64,000 bases of DNA from Phenylobacterium hankyongense. Its GTDB lineage: Bacteria > Pseudomonadota > Alphaproteobacteria > Caulobacterales > Caulobacteraceae. The stretch's first letter is position 1. Every line of letters begins with the position of its first letter. The stretch covers positions 232,001 through 296,000 of the forward strand of contig NZ_QFYP01000001.1 in the NCBI RefSeq assembly GCF_003254505.1, given 5' to 3'. Under the pieces are notes generated by a model that searched no databases, was not told the origin of the DNA, and saw nothing but the letters and a program-made list of their open reading frames with translations. The position numbers and the translations under genes were made by a program. Below are positions 16,885 through 25,799 of the stretch, in pieces.

Positions 16885-16914
16885 TAACCGATTGGTTAGA
16901 TAACCATCTGGTTA
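16885..16914. promoter_or_regulatory. Two tandem ArsR-type operators TAACC-N4-GGTTA
   Basis: TAACC-GATT-GGTTA at 16885-16898 and TAACC-ATCT-GGTTA at 16901-16914 are perfect five-base dyads repeated with a 16-base period, starting 4 bases upstream of the arsR-like ATG. They would block a promoter or the start region. The identical arms with different spacers argue for a real binding site. Confidence 0.7.
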
Positions 16915-16973
16915 CATAGCACGCACCGCGGTGTCAAGCCGCCCGCGCGCCATCGGCCACCACAACGCCGGGA

Positions 16974-17417
16974 TCAGCGGCGGGTCGGGTCGTCCTGCGG
17001 GTTGACGTAGGTCATCGCGAACGGGCCTTCCGCCGAGACCTGCACCACCGCGCCGCCCTGCGTGAAGGCGAAGTGGTTCATCTTCGCCCCCGCCACCGCG
17101 AACCCGCCCGGGGCCAGCTTGGCGCTCTTCGCCGGGTCGAGCTTGTCGCCCATGCCGAGCGACAGGTCCCCGGAGACCACAGTCACGTATTCGTCGGTCG
17201 GATGCTGATGCGCCGGGATCTTGTAGCCGACGGGCATCTTGAGCCGGATCACGAAGACCCCGGCCTTCCCCGGATCCCCCGACAGCACCGCCATCTGCGC
17301 GCCCGCCGGGAACACCGCAGGCGCCGGGCCCCACTTCAGGTCGTTAGGGTTCATCTGCGCCGCCGCGGCGGTCGACAGGCCCAAAAAGCCACTCACGAGA
17401 ACAACGGTCTTGAACAT
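16974..17417 (-). CDS. Secreted single-domain cupin protein
   Basis: 147 residues with a signal peptide (MFKTVVLVSGFLGLSTAAAA, residues 1-20). One cupin barrel follows: motif 1 is around H70-Q-H72 with E76 (PAHQHPTDEYVTVVSG), and motif 2 is near 97-115 (LAPGGFAVAGAKMNHFAF). The metal ligands look intact, so a metal-bound periplasmic sensor or enzyme is possible, but cupins cover many activities. A GGAGAG ribosome site precedes the ATG. It follows the GT87 gene with a 56-base gap on the same strand. Confidence 0.82.
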   Translation of the reverse strand: MFKTVVLVSGFLGLSTAAAAQMNPNDLKWGPAPAVFPAGAQMAVLSGDPGKAGVFVIRLKMPVGYKIPAHQHPTDEYVTVVSGDLSLGMGDKLDPAKSAKLAPGGFAVAGAKMNHFAFTQGGAVVQVSAEGPFAMTYVNPQDDPTRR

Positions 17418-17473
17418 GACGTCTCTCCTGTGAAGGTCAGAAACTAGCAGCGCGGCGAATGCCCGCGATGATC

Positions 17474-18673
17474 TCACCCCACATCCTGGACTGGTATCGG
17501 CCCCCTGGAGCTCGGGTATGCCGCGCCTCGTTCCAACCCCGAGCGCCGCAGGACAACGGCCAGCAGGGCGAGCCCGACGAGCGGGCCGAGGTTCACGCTG
17601 TCGGTGAGCGCGGCCAGCGGCGCGCCGACCACCGGGCTCAGCAGCGCGGCGACGATCACGGGTCGCTCGCCCCGGAGGAACCCACTGCGAGCGCCTTCGC
17701 GGACGAGCCAGGCGACCGGGAGCGCCCAGAGCACAAGGTCGTAGCCGTAGAGGTAGGGCGTGGCGAACGGCGTCGCGGCGGCGAGCACGGCGCCCTTGGC
17801 CAGCAGGCAGGCGTCGCCGCGCCAGCTCCGGAAGACGATGACCGCGACGATCAGGGTCGCCAGGAGCTGCGCCCAGGCGGCGGCCGCGAGGTCGCCGGTG
17901 GCGGTAAGGACGGCCGCGAAAACCGTCTGCATCTTCGGGGCCAGCTGGCCGTCGGTGAGGATCTGCAGCGGCACGGCGCTTGTCCGGAGGAACGCCTCGA
18001 AGGACTCCCGCCCGAACAGCGCCAGGCTCACCGCCAACAGGGAGATCGACGAGACCGCCGCGCCGCCGATCGCCCGCCAGCAGCCGCCCGCCACCAGCGC
18101 CACCGGGATCAGGACGGCGAGCTGGGGCTTGATGATCAGGGCGCCGAACAGCAGGCCCGCGAGCAACGGTCGCTTTCCGAGCTGGATGACGCCGCCGATG
18201 AACAGCGCGCCGGTCAGCAGGCCGGACTGGCCGATCACCCCGTTCATCAGCACCACCGGGAACGCCGCCAGCAGGGCGATCGGCGCCAGCCGCCGGCTCG
18301 CCGCCAGATAGCCGCCGAGGGTCGCTGCGAACCACACGGCGCGCGCCGCCGCCAGCGGCAGGAGGCCGAGCGGCGCCACGAACAGCAGGAAGGGCGGCGG
18401 ATTGATGAAGGGGGCGTAGCTCGATCCCGCCATCCAGCCCTCCAGGGCCCGAACGGCCTGCGGGTCCCAGGCCAGGACCGGATCGCGCCAGGCGAGCCGT
18501 CCGGCCGCCCAGAAGGCGCCGAAATCGGCGGCGACCCCATGCGGCCCGACGAGTCCCCAGCTGGCGGCGAGCACCGGCAGGCAGAAGAAGATCAGGTAGA
18601 TCCACGGATAGCCCCGCGCCCGGCGCGCGTTGAACCATGCCGGCCGGCGGGGAACCGCAACAACCTCGACCAT
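17474..18673 (-). CDS. GT87 (DUF2029) family integral membrane glycosyltransferase
   Basis: 399 residues with about ten hydrophobic helices. GVAADFGAFWAAGRLAWRDPVLAWD near residue 50 has the conserved acidic residue of the GT87 loop, and FINPPPFLLFVAPLGLLPL (about 89-107) is the hallmark NPP motif of DUF2029 enzymes. Known relatives are mycobacterial mannosyltransferases that use polyprenyl-phosphate mannose and act on the periplasmic face. Here a role in envelope polysaccharide or lipid glycosylation is inferred. No glycan gene cluster surrounds it. Confidence 0.82.
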   Translation of the reverse strand: MVEVVAVPRRPAWFNARRARGYPWIYLIFFCLPVLAASWGLVGPHGVAADFGAFWAAGRLAWRDPVLAWDPQAVRALEGWMAGSSYAPFINPPPFLLFVAPLGLLPLAAARAVWFAATLGGYLAASRRLAPIALLAAFPVVLMNGVIGQSGLLTGALFIGGVIQLGKRPLLAGLLFGALIIKPQLAVLIPVALVAGGCWRAIGGAAVSSISLLAVSLALFGRESFEAFLRTSAVPLQILTDGQLAPKMQTVFAAVLTATGDLAAAAWAQLLATLIVAVIVFRSWRGDACLLAKGAVLAAATPFATPYLYGYDLVLWALPVAWLVREGARSGFLRGERPVIVAALLSPVVGAPLAALTDSVNLGPLVGLALLAVVLRRSGLERGAAYPSSRGPIPVQDVG

Positions 18674-18924
18674 GGCGCAGCTCCTGACGGCGCCACTAAT
18701 CAGGCGGCGCCTTCCGGAGTTCCGCCGGCGGCGGACGAACTGCCTGCGTGCGGCGACTGCGCGGGAGCGAATTACCTCGCGTCCAGCAGTCGATTAGGTG
18801 CAACCGAAGGTCTACCGCTGTGTTACATTTGTTTGGTGCATATTTTTACCTGCACGGTCTCCTGCAAAACACGCCTGGGTACGGCTTTCGCTCCGCGAGC
18901 CTCCAGTTTTCTGAAGGGCATGCC

Positions 18925-20016
18925 ATGGCTGCCCCACCACCTAGCTATTCCGAGGAAGCCGCGCTCAGCCTGACCATGGCTGTGGTGGCGTCGTCGCCCG
19001 GACCCCTCCTGCTGCTCGACGGCGCCTTCAACATCGTCGCCGCCAGCGCCTCCTTCTCGGAGGTCTTCGAGATCGATCCGGCGACCGCGGTCGGCGTGTC
19101 GCTGTTCAGCCTGGGCGCGGGGGAGTGGAATATCCCGCAGCTGCGCTCGCTGTTGAAGGCGACGGCCTCGGGCGCCGCCACGATCGAAGCCTACGAGCTG
19201 GACTTCAAGCGCCCCGGCCGCTCGACGCTCTGCCTGGTCATCCACGCCCAGCGCCTCGTCTACCTCGATCTGGCGAACCAGCGCCTGCTCATGGCGGTGA
19301 GCGACGTGACCGCGGCGCGGGCCGACGCCAAGCTGAAGGACGAGGCCCTTCGCCAGAACATCGTCCTCCTGCAGGAGGTCCGCCACCGGGTCGCCAACAG
19401 CCTTCAGATCATCGCCAGCGTGCTCTTGCAGAACGCCAAGAAGACCGAGTCGGAGGAGACGCGCGGGCACCTCCGGGACGCCCACAACCGGGTGATGTCG
19501 GTCGCCGCCCTGGAGCGGCAGCTCAGCACTTCGGGCGCGGGCGAAGTGGAGCTGCACGCCTATTTCACCGAGCTCTGCGACAGCATCGCCGCCTCGATGA
19601 TCGGGCAAAGCGACAGGCTCTCGCTGGTCGTCACGGGCGCGGGCGGCGTCGTGGACGGCCGGGTGTCGGTCAGCCTGGGCCTGATCGTCACGGAGTTGGT
19701 GATCAACGCCCTGAAGCACGCCTTTCCAAACGGCCGGCCCGGCGCGATCGTCGTCGACTGCGCCTTCCGAGGCCCCAACTGGGTGTTGTCGGTCAGCGAC
19801 GACGGCGTCGGCATGCCCACCGATCCCGGCGAGGTCCGGACCGGGCTGGGCACCAGCATCGTCCAGGCGCTGGCCAAGCAGCTTCAGGCGGTTGTCATCG
19901 TGGGACCGGGGAATCCCGGCACCCACGTGGCCATCACCCGCACGCAGATCACGCTCGTCGACGAAGGCGAGGATCCGCTCAGCCACACGCCGGCCGTCAA
20001 ACGCCCTGCAGCCTAG
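18925..20016 (+). CDS. Soluble PAS-HisKA_2 sensor histidine kinase
   Basis: 363 residues from the ATG at 18925. An upstream in-frame extension is not conserved-looking, and GAAGGG precedes this ATG. A PAS-like domain covers about 25-135 (GPLLLLDGAFNIVAASASFSEVFEID). The HisKA_2 dimerisation helix has the phospho-acceptor in LLQEVRHRVANSLQIIASVL (about 146-165). A HATPase domain follows with N-box ELVINALKHAFPNG and G-box VSDDGVG. No membrane segment is present. This class works with single receivers and general-stress phosphorelays; the next gene is such a receiver, 18 bases on. Confidence 0.9.
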   Translation: MAAPPPSYSEEAALSLTMAVVASSPGPLLLLDGAFNIVAASASFSEVFEIDPATAVGVSLFSLGAGEWNIPQLRSLLKATASGAATIEAYELDFKRPGRSTLCLVIHAQRLVYLDLANQRLLMAVSDVTAARADAKLKDEALRQNIVLLQEVRHRVANSLQIIASVLLQNAKKTESEETRGHLRDAHNRVMSVAALERQLSTSGAGEVELHAYFTELCDSIAASMIGQSDRLSLVVTGAGGVVDGRVSVSLGLIVTELVINALKHAFPNGRPGAIVVDCAFRGPNWVLSVSDDGVGMPTDPGEVRTGLGTSIVQALAKQLQAVVIVGPGNPGTHVAITRTQITLVDEGEDPLSHTPAVKRPAA

Positions 20017-20034
20017 GTCGAAAGGAATCGAGCC

Positions 20035-20493
20035 ATGGATACGATGACACCGCCTGGGACAGGCAAGACCCTGCTGATCGTCGAGGACGACGTCCTCCCC
20101 GCCATGGCGCTCAGGGACGAACTGCAAGACGCCGGATTCCGGGTCCTGGAACTGACCGAGACCGCCCACGACGCGATCCTGGCGGCTCAGGCGGGAAAGC
20201 CGGATCTTGCGCTGGTGAACATCGAGCTCCAGGGCCGTGACGACGGCATCGGCCTGGCCCGCGAACTCAAGGCGATGGGTATCCCCGTGTTGTTCATCAG
20301 CGGCCAGGTCAGCCGGGCCAGCTCGGCGCAGACCGTCGCCGTCGGGTCCATGCCCAAGCCCTATGATCCCGCCGAGATGGCCACGGCGGTCCGCTACATC
20401 CTGCGGCATCTCGCCGGCGACGAGTCCCTGCCGCGGCCGCCCCAGCTGGAGGTGTTCGTGGCTTCCCCGGACGTGATGCCCGACGCCGCCTAG
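20035..20493 (+). CDS. Stand-alone receiver domain with Asn in place of the phospho-acceptor Asp
   Basis: 152 residues, a single receiver fold. The acidic pair is present (LLIVEDD, residues 14-20), the Ser/Thr switch lies in VLFISGQ, and the Lys in MPKPYDP. The position that normally reads DIxL reads VNIEL, so the phospho-acceptor Asp is Asn (codon AAC, 20218-20220). It probably cannot be phosphorylated in the normal way and may act as an adaptor or dominant partner of the HisKA_2 kinase encoded just upstream. The C-terminal 25 residues are unstructured. Confidence 0.88.
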   Translation: MDTMTPPGTGKTLLIVEDDVLPAMALRDELQDAGFRVLELTETAHDAILAAQAGKPDLALVNIELQGRDDGIGLARELKAMGIPVLFISGQVSRASSAQTVAVGSMPKPYDPAEMATAVRYILRHLAGDESLPRPPQLEVFVASPDVMPDAA

Positions 20494-20886
20494 TCACGTT
20501 CGCCGTGAAACTCGAGATCGCCACCGCGCCTGCGGCGGTGACGGACTGCAACGGCTCCATCGACTGAGCGGGGCGGCGGCGGTTGGCGGCTCCCCCGTGT
20601 GGGGCGGGGGAGCCGCGGTCCGGCCGACATCCTGGGGGGAGGAGATGCGGCGGAACCTGTTCAACTGCGCGGGAGGCGGCTGGCGGAGGAGAGACCGGTC
20701 CGCCGCCTCGAAGCGCAGGATCAAATTGGTGGGTCGGCGCGGCGACAGTTGGGCCGGTTCGTCTCCGGACGGTTGCAGAGTGAAGGCCATCTTGAGCCCG
20801 CGGCGGCGATAACCGATGATTGTGGCCGGCGAGCCATCTGCCGGTCGCATTCCTGGGCGTTGATGCCGGGAGAAGGAGTCCCGGCT
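20494..20886. other. 393-base region without a convincing gene
   Basis: Apart from the hairpin at 20586-20616 I see no clear feature. A short frame starting at ATG 20645 directly after GGGGAGGAG would encode about 55 Arg-rich residues with no recognisable family, and I do not call it. The last 30 bases hold the ribosome site (AAGGAG, 20873-20878) of the next gene. Confidence 0.4.
20586..20616 (+). terminator. Strong hairpin after the receiver gene
   Basis: Eleven-base arms (GCGGCTCCCCC, 20586-20596, and its complement, 20606-20616) close a 9-base loop, 93 bases after the receiver stop. There is no T-run, so it is either a factor-assisted terminator or a 3' stabiliser of the kinase-receiver transcript. 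Confidence 0.4.
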
Positions 20887-21552
20887 GTGAAGCATCAAAA
20901 GATCGCCGCCCTGGTCATCGCCGGCGCGCTCGCCGCCGCAGGTCAGGCGCTGGCCGCCGAGACCACCGACGCGCCGATGGCCACCGCCCCCGCGCCGATC
21001 GCGGCAGTTGCAGCCGACACCAGCGCCGCGCCGACCGCCGCCGCGCCGCCGCCGACCGTCACGCCGCCACAGAGCGGCTCCGGCGTCGCCGAGCAGATCG
21101 ACCACTACCTGCGCACGTCCCCCGCCGCCCGGCTGCCCGACGACGAGGCCTCCGGCGTGACCACCGGCCAGGACGAGCCGCGCAAGGTGCATGGCATGGT
21201 CGACGTGTCGGTGGGCTCCGGCGGCTATCGCAGCGCCTACGCCCGCTCCGACGTGCCGCTCGGCAAGACCGGCACCCTCAGCATCGCGATCGGGCAGACC
21301 CAGTTCAACGGTCGCAGCGGCGGCTACGGCTACCGCTCGCCCTACGGCTACGGCTATGGTGGCCCCTACAGCTCGCAGAGCCTGGCGCTCGGGCTGTCGT
21401 TCGGCGGCTCCTCGTTGAGCGACCAGCCGGGGCGTTGCCGCACCGCCTGGGCCGACCCACGCATGAACCTGGACCAGCCGCTGCCGGTGGCCGCCGACCG
21501 CTTCGCCGGCTGCCCCTACCCGCCTGGAGAGCCGCCGCCCGAGGGCCGCTGA
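20887..21552 (+). CDS. Secreted Gly/Tyr-rich protein of unknown function
   Basis: 221 residues from a GTG at 20887, chosen because AAGGAG lies eight bases upstream; ATG 20863 would add eight residues. A signal peptide is clear (KHQKIAALVIAGALAAAGQALA). An Ala/Pro-rich segment follows, then amphipathic beta-like strands (GMVDVSVGSGGYRSAYARSD, GTLSIAIGQTQFNG, SQSLALGLSFGG) interrupted by a YGYRSPYGYGYGGPY tract around residues 150-165. The strands could form an outer-membrane-associated sheet. I do not recognise the family. It converges on the autotransporter gene with 13 bases between stops. Confidence 0.65.
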   Translation: MKHQKIAALVIAGALAAAGQALAAETTDAPMATAPAPIAAVAADTSAAPTAAAPPPTVTPPQSGSGVAEQIDHYLRTSPAARLPDDEASGVTTGQDEPRKVHGMVDVSVGSGGYRSAYARSDVPLGKTGTLSIAIGQTQFNGRSGGYGYRSPYGYGYGGPYSSQSLALGLSFGGSSLSDQPGRCRTAWADPRMNLDQPLPVAADRFAGCPYPPGEPPPEGR

Positions 21553-21565
21553 CCGCCGATCTCCC

Positions 21566-24500
21566 CTAGAACTGGAAGTGGGCCGCCAGCCGCAGGTCGT
21601 AGATGGTCAGGCTGTCGCGCGCCTCGGCCCCGCCTTCCACCGAGAAGCCGCCGCTGCCGTTCTCGCCCTTGATCGAGATGCGGGCGGTCGCGCCGCCGCC
21701 GGCGACGTTGTCCGCCGCCAGGGTGAAGGCGTTGCCGCCGGCGATGAACCGACCGGTGGTCGCCGCCAGGTTCTGGCTGACCACGTCGCGATAGCCGAGC
21801 AGGAGTTCCGGTCCCCAGGAATTGTCCGCGCCTTCGGTGAACAGCGCGCCCACCGCCACGCCGGCGAAGGCTGACATCCTGGAACTGGTCCGGCCGTCGA
21901 CCTGGAGATCCAGCGCGCCGCCACCCGATTCGCTGTAGCCGCCCTCGGACAGCCGGAAATAGTCGGCCGCGACCTGCGGCCGCAGGTAGACGTCGCCCAG
22001 GTGCGCCTCGTAGCTGGCGTGCAGCCGCCCGGTCTCTCCGCCGGCTGACCAGCGGCCCTGGGCGGTCCCGGAGTACTGCGCCAACGACGTATCGCTCGTC
22101 GCAACCACCCGGTTGCTGGTCGCCTGCAGGTAGTCGCCCGCCAGCCGCGCGTTGGCGGAGAACCCGCCCATCGTCACCCGCCAGTAGCCGCCCAGCTCCA
22201 CCATGTTCTCGATCAGGTGCTGGTTGGCGTCGGACTGGTCGTTGCGAATCTCGCTGGAGCTGGCGCCCAGGGTCACGCCGAAGATCCCGAGCCGCGAGGC
22301 GGCGGCCTCGTAGCCGCCCACCACTCCAAGCCCCCAGGCCTTGTAGCCCGGCATGCCGTCGTGGCCGTTGGCGATCATCCCGTAGTTGAGCTCCTGCACC
22401 CAGGCGCCGCCGCCCTGCACGTCCTGGCGGTCGTCGATGGGCGCGCCGAACGCGTCGGAGGCCGCCACGGCCATCTGGAACACGTCGCCGCTGTAGTCCG
22501 GCAGCATCTGGGCGTAGAGGCTCGTGAAGCCGGCGCGGTCGGACTGCGCCAGCATGGCGGCGCGCAGCCCGGCGTCGCGGTCCGCGGCGGCCATGATCGG
22601 CTGGTAGGCGCTGGCCACCGAGGCCGGCAGCTGAAGGTCGGCCGCGGTCTTCTGCGTCACGTTGATCGACACCGTTCCCGCCGCGGCGTTGGTCGCCAGG
22701 CTCACGTTGTAGAGGTAGGGCGAGCTCCCCAGCAGACTGGAGTCGATGGCGCCGGCCGAGAGCTGGCTCGCCCGGATCACGGTGAAGCTGGCGGTGTCCT
22801 GCACCAGCGAGGTCAGCCGCAGCCCGATCTTGGCGCCGTCGGCGATCGTGGCCGCTCCCGCCACGGTCAGGGTCGTCGCCGCGCCGGCGCTGGGATCGGC
22901 GGTCAGCATCAGCTGCGACCCGCTGCCGAGGTTGAGGCTGGTCAGCGCCAGGTTGCCGGTGTTGTTGATCTGCAGAACGCCCGTGCCCATCCTCAGGGCC
23001 AGCGTTCCGCCCTGTGCGGTCAGTGCGCCGGTCACCGTGCCGCCGCCGTCGATCGTCAGGCCGTTGGCGCCCGCCCCGAAGGCGATGTCGCCGGTCACCG
23101 CCCCGGCCAGGATGTTCAGCTGGTCGCCGCCCGAGCCCAGCAGGATCGCCCCGTTGATCAACGGCGTCGTCGTCGCCGTGGTCGACTGGCTCTGCGTCAG
23201 CTGCACGCCGCCGGTGTTCGCGGTCAGGTCGAAGACGGTCGCCGTGCCGGTCACTCCGGCCAGCGCCCCGCTGGGCGAGACGGTGGCCTGGATCACGCCG
23301 GTGTTGGTGATCGAGCTCAGCGTGCCCGAACGATCGATCACCGCCACGCTGCTGGGGGTCTGACCCAGGGCGCTGCCCCAGATCGTGCCGCTGTTCACCA
23401 GGCTCCCCACATTCGCCCCGGCCTCGATGTCGATGGCGTGCGAGACGTTCAAGCCTTCGGAGATGACGTCGGCGTTGATCGTCCCGGTGTTGACGATCGT
23501 CGGCGCCACGGCCCCGCTGTTCAGCAGCAGCGCCGTCGAGTTGCCCGAGTAGGCGGAGGACGTGACGCTGCCGGTGATCAGCACGCCGTCGCCAGTGGTC
23601 ACCGCCCCGCCGCCGGCGACGCCGAGTTGCAGGCCCACCGAGGAGACGCCGTCATAGACGCCGAGGCCCGACACCATGCCATGGATCACCACCCCATAGG
23701 CGTTGGCGGCGCTGGCCCCCACGTCATAGACGCTGACGCCCGGCCCCACGTCGCCCAGGTTGACGTCGCGGCCCACCGCGCCGACCACGATGGCCGGCGC
23801 GCCGCCGTAGGAGGTCACCGAGCCGGTGAGCTCGCTCGCGTCCGCGATGCCGTTGCCGTTGAGGTCCGTGTTGGTGGCGTCCAGCGGCGGCGGGGCGTCC
23901 ACCAGCAGGCCCTTGGCGACGCTGCCGGCGATCGACAGGGCCGGGCCGCCCTGCAGCAGGTCGTCAGGCTGCAGCTTGGCGAGCAGGGTGGGGTCGGTGT
24001 TGCGCGTGGTCGTGCGGTAGCCGGTCGCCGTGACCGTGCTCTGCACGATCACTCCGCCGCTCACGTCGCCCCCGAGGGCCACGCCCTGCGCGCCCTGGCC
24101 GATGGCGCTGACCGCGCCGAAGATCGAAACGTTGCCGCCCACCGAGCCCGTGGTCCGCAGGCCGATGCTGTTGGTTCCGGTGACGCTGATCGTGCCCGTG
24201 TTGGAAATCGGGCCTCCGAGATTGGTCTCCACCGAGATGCCCGCGGAGTCGTTGCCCTGCACGGTGATCGTTCCGGCATTGATGATCCCGCCCGCGCCGG
24301 CCAGGTCTCCCGGCCCGATCACCCGCACGCCGAACCGCCGCGATCCGGTGGCGAACGGGCCGTTCACCAGCCCATCGCCGTTGGTGTCGGTGAACACCGT
24401 GGTCTCGTTGATGGTGATGGTCCCGGAGTTGGTGATCGATCCGGTGTGGCCGCCGAGCGCCAGGATGCCGGTGGCGTCGTCGACGTTCTGGATCTGGATC

Positions 24501-24790
24501 GAGCCGGAATTGGAGACGGTGTTGTCGCTGTCGAGCGTCACCGCCGTGCCGGAGGTCGGCGTGATCGCCCCGCTGCCGGAGATCACTACATTGTCCGGCG
24601 CGCCATTGGCCGCCGTCGAGGTGGCGACCGGCGTGTTCTGGCCGCTGCCGATCGTGGTGTCGGCGAACGCCTGGGTGGCCCAGATCAGCGCCGAGACGCT
24701 GACCAGCGACGATCCGAGTCGCCCCGCCGTCAGGAACGGCCGCCGAGTTTCAGTCGACACACGGCCGCGCGGCGGAAAATACCCAGTCAT
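21566..24790 (-). CDS. Autotransporter with beta-helix passenger and C-terminal barrel
   Basis: 1074 residues from the ATG at 24790, with GAGGG eight bases upstream. It has an extended signal peptide (about 15-45, ending AFADTTIG). The passenger, about 46-700, is built from repeated NTGTI / SGSI-type turns typical of right-handed beta-helices. The C-terminal region, about 800-1074, is an autotransporter barrel (GAWVQELNYGMIAN, GFSANARLAGDYLQATSN, final LRLAAHFQF with terminal Phe). It should be displayed on the cell surface, possibly in adhesion. No protease motif is evident in the passenger. Confidence 0.9.
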   Translation of the reverse strand: MTGYFPPRGRVSTETRRPFLTAGRLGSSLVSVSALIWATQAFADTTIGSGQNTPVATSTAANGAPDNVVISGSGAITPTSGTAVTLDSDNTVSNSGSIQIQNVDDATGILALGGHTGSITNSGTITINETTVFTDTNGDGLVNGPFATGSRRFGVRVIGPGDLAGAGGIINAGTITVQGNDSAGISVETNLGGPISNTGTISVTGTNSIGLRTTGSVGGNVSIFGAVSAIGQGAQGVALGGDVSGGVIVQSTVTATGYRTTTRNTDPTLLAKLQPDDLLQGGPALSIAGSVAKGLLVDAPPPLDATNTDLNGNGIADASELTGSVTSYGGAPAIVVGAVGRDVNLGDVGPGVSVYDVGASAANAYGVVIHGMVSGLGVYDGVSSVGLQLGVAGGGAVTTGDGVLITGSVTSSAYSGNSTALLLNSGAVAPTIVNTGTINADVISEGLNVSHAIDIEAGANVGSLVNSGTIWGSALGQTPSSVAVIDRSGTLSSITNTGVIQATVSPSGALAGVTGTATVFDLTANTGGVQLTQSQSTTATTTPLINGAILLGSGGDQLNILAGAVTGDIAFGAGANGLTIDGGGTVTGALTAQGGTLALRMGTGVLQINNTGNLALTSLNLGSGSQLMLTADPSAGAATTLTVAGAATIADGAKIGLRLTSLVQDTASFTVIRASQLSAGAIDSSLLGSSPYLYNVSLATNAAAGTVSINVTQKTAADLQLPASVASAYQPIMAAADRDAGLRAAMLAQSDRAGFTSLYAQMLPDYSGDVFQMAVAASDAFGAPIDDRQDVQGGGAWVQELNYGMIANGHDGMPGYKAWGLGVVGGYEAAASRLGIFGVTLGASSSEIRNDQSDANQHLIENMVELGGYWRVTMGGFSANARLAGDYLQATSNRVVATSDTSLAQYSGTAQGRWSAGGETGRLHASYEAHLGDVYLRPQVAADYFRLSEGGYSESGGGALDLQVDGRTSSRMSAFAGVAVGALFTEGADNSWGPELLLGYRDVVSQNLAATTGRFIAGGNAFTLAADNVAGGGATARISIKGENGSGGFSVEGGAEARDSLTIYDLRLAAHFQF

Positions 24791-24905
24791 TCGACACACC
24801 CTCTAAAGCTGAACCATGCCTCGTCGATGAATGTGTCTAGGCAATGACTGTGGTCTGTGGATATCTTCTGGATTTAGAGTGATTGTGACGCCAGTGTTTC
24901 ACCTG

Positions 24906-24929
24906 AGAATTGATATCTGAAACAATTCT
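24906..24929. promoter_or_regulatory. Inverted repeat in the AT-rich divergent region
   Basis: AGAATTG (24906-24912), ten bases, CAATTCT (24923-24929). It lies between the divergent autotransporter and EF-hand genes in an unusually AT-rich stretch, with a TATACT -10-like element at 24939-24944. The half-sites are one helical turn apart or more, which fits a dimeric regulator. No cognate protein can be named. Confidence 0.4.
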
Positions 24930-25034
24930 GTCTTTCGGTATACTATCACATAACTTGCATGGCGCGGCCTGCACGACGGAGCCGCCCCAGGGCGTCTCAG
25001 GCGCGCATCGTCACGAACCAACCCTGAGGCTCCC

Positions 25035-25799
25035 ATGCAGATATCAGGTAATTCAACGGCTTACGGAGGCAGTCAGGCACAGCGCATCCTGAGCATGCTG
25101 CTCCAACAGCAGACCCAGACCCCCGGGCAAAATGTGCCGGGTGACACCACCGCAACCGGCGCGACCGCGGTGACCCCCGTGTCGGGCCCCGCGCCCAGCG
25201 GCGGCGCGTCCAGCCAGTTCGCGTCGAAGACGCTGGCCGGCCTCCTGTCGGCCCAGGAACAACCGCCGAGCTCGTCCGACCTCGCCGCGGCCCTGATCCA
25301 ACAGGTCGATTCCAACGGCGACGGCCAACTCTCCGCCGACGAGATCAAGACGGCCCTGGGCGCGAACGGCGCTTCCGGGACCAGCCAGACCGACGCGCTG
25401 ACCCAGGCCATCGCCAAACTCGACACCAATGGCGACGGCACTGTGGGGGCCAGCGAACTCACCAGCGCCCTCGACTCGGCCAAGGCGACCCATGGCCATC
25501 ACGGCCACGGGCACAAGGTGGCGGCCAGCTCCGACGTCGCCGCCCAGGTGATCGGCGCAGCCGACACCAACGGCGACGGTTCCCTCAGCATGGCCGAGAT
25601 CAGCTCCGCGCTGGGGACCTCGGCCAGCGGAACCGACAGCCTCGCCCAGAGCCTCGGCAAGCTCGACTCCAACGGCGACGGCCAGCTTTCCGCCGCCGAA
25701 CTGTCTGCGGCGCTCGACGCGTTCCGCACGGCGCACCAGAACGGCGCGGCGCAGGGCGGAACCGGGACCCAGACCGCTCAGGCCGCGCTCTCGGCCTGA
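25035..25799 (+). CDS. Four-EF-hand calcium-binding protein with a His cluster
   Basis: 254 residues with four canonical EF-hand loops: DSNGDGQLSADE (92-103), DTNGDGTVGASE (130-141), DTNGDGSLSMAE (177-188) and DSNGDGQLSAAE (211-222). All Asp/Asn and the position-12 Glu are present, so all four should bind Ca2+. Between hands 2 and 3 lies HGHHGHGH (153-160), a possible Zn/Ni/Cu site. There is no cleavable signal peptide; the N-terminus MQISGNSTAYGG resembles proteins exported by other routes or retained in the cytosol. Role unknown, possibly Ca2+ buffering or sensing. Confidence 0.85.
   Translation: MQISGNSTAYGGSQAQRILSMLLQQQTQTPGQNVPGDTTATGATAVTPVSGPAPSGGASSQFASKTLAGLLSAQEQPPSSSDLAAALIQQVDSNGDGQLSADEIKTALGANGASGTSQTDALTQAIAKLDTNGDGTVGASELTSALDSAKATHGHHGHGHKVAASSDVAAQVIGAADTNGDGSLSMAEISSALGTSASGTDSLAQSLGKLDSNGDGQLSAAELSAALDAFRTAHQNGAAQGGTGTQTAQAALSA

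Noticed and set aside
18823-18834. TTACATTTGTTT, a possible fourth BlaI operator upstream of the HisKA_2 kinase
   Set aside because: Only one half-site is intact and the dyad is broken. It is far from the blaI gene and not clearly in a promoter.
20645-20812. Short ORF starting after GGGGAGGAG downstream of the receiver gene
   Set aside because: The product is Arg/Gly-rich, without any plausible fold, and the purine-rich run touches the ATG, leaving no proper ribosome-site spacing.
22900-24700. Apparent repeats across the autotransporter gene
   Set aside because: They reflect the repeating beta-helix turns of the passenger protein (NTGTI-like), with no mobile or tandem DNA repeat behind them.
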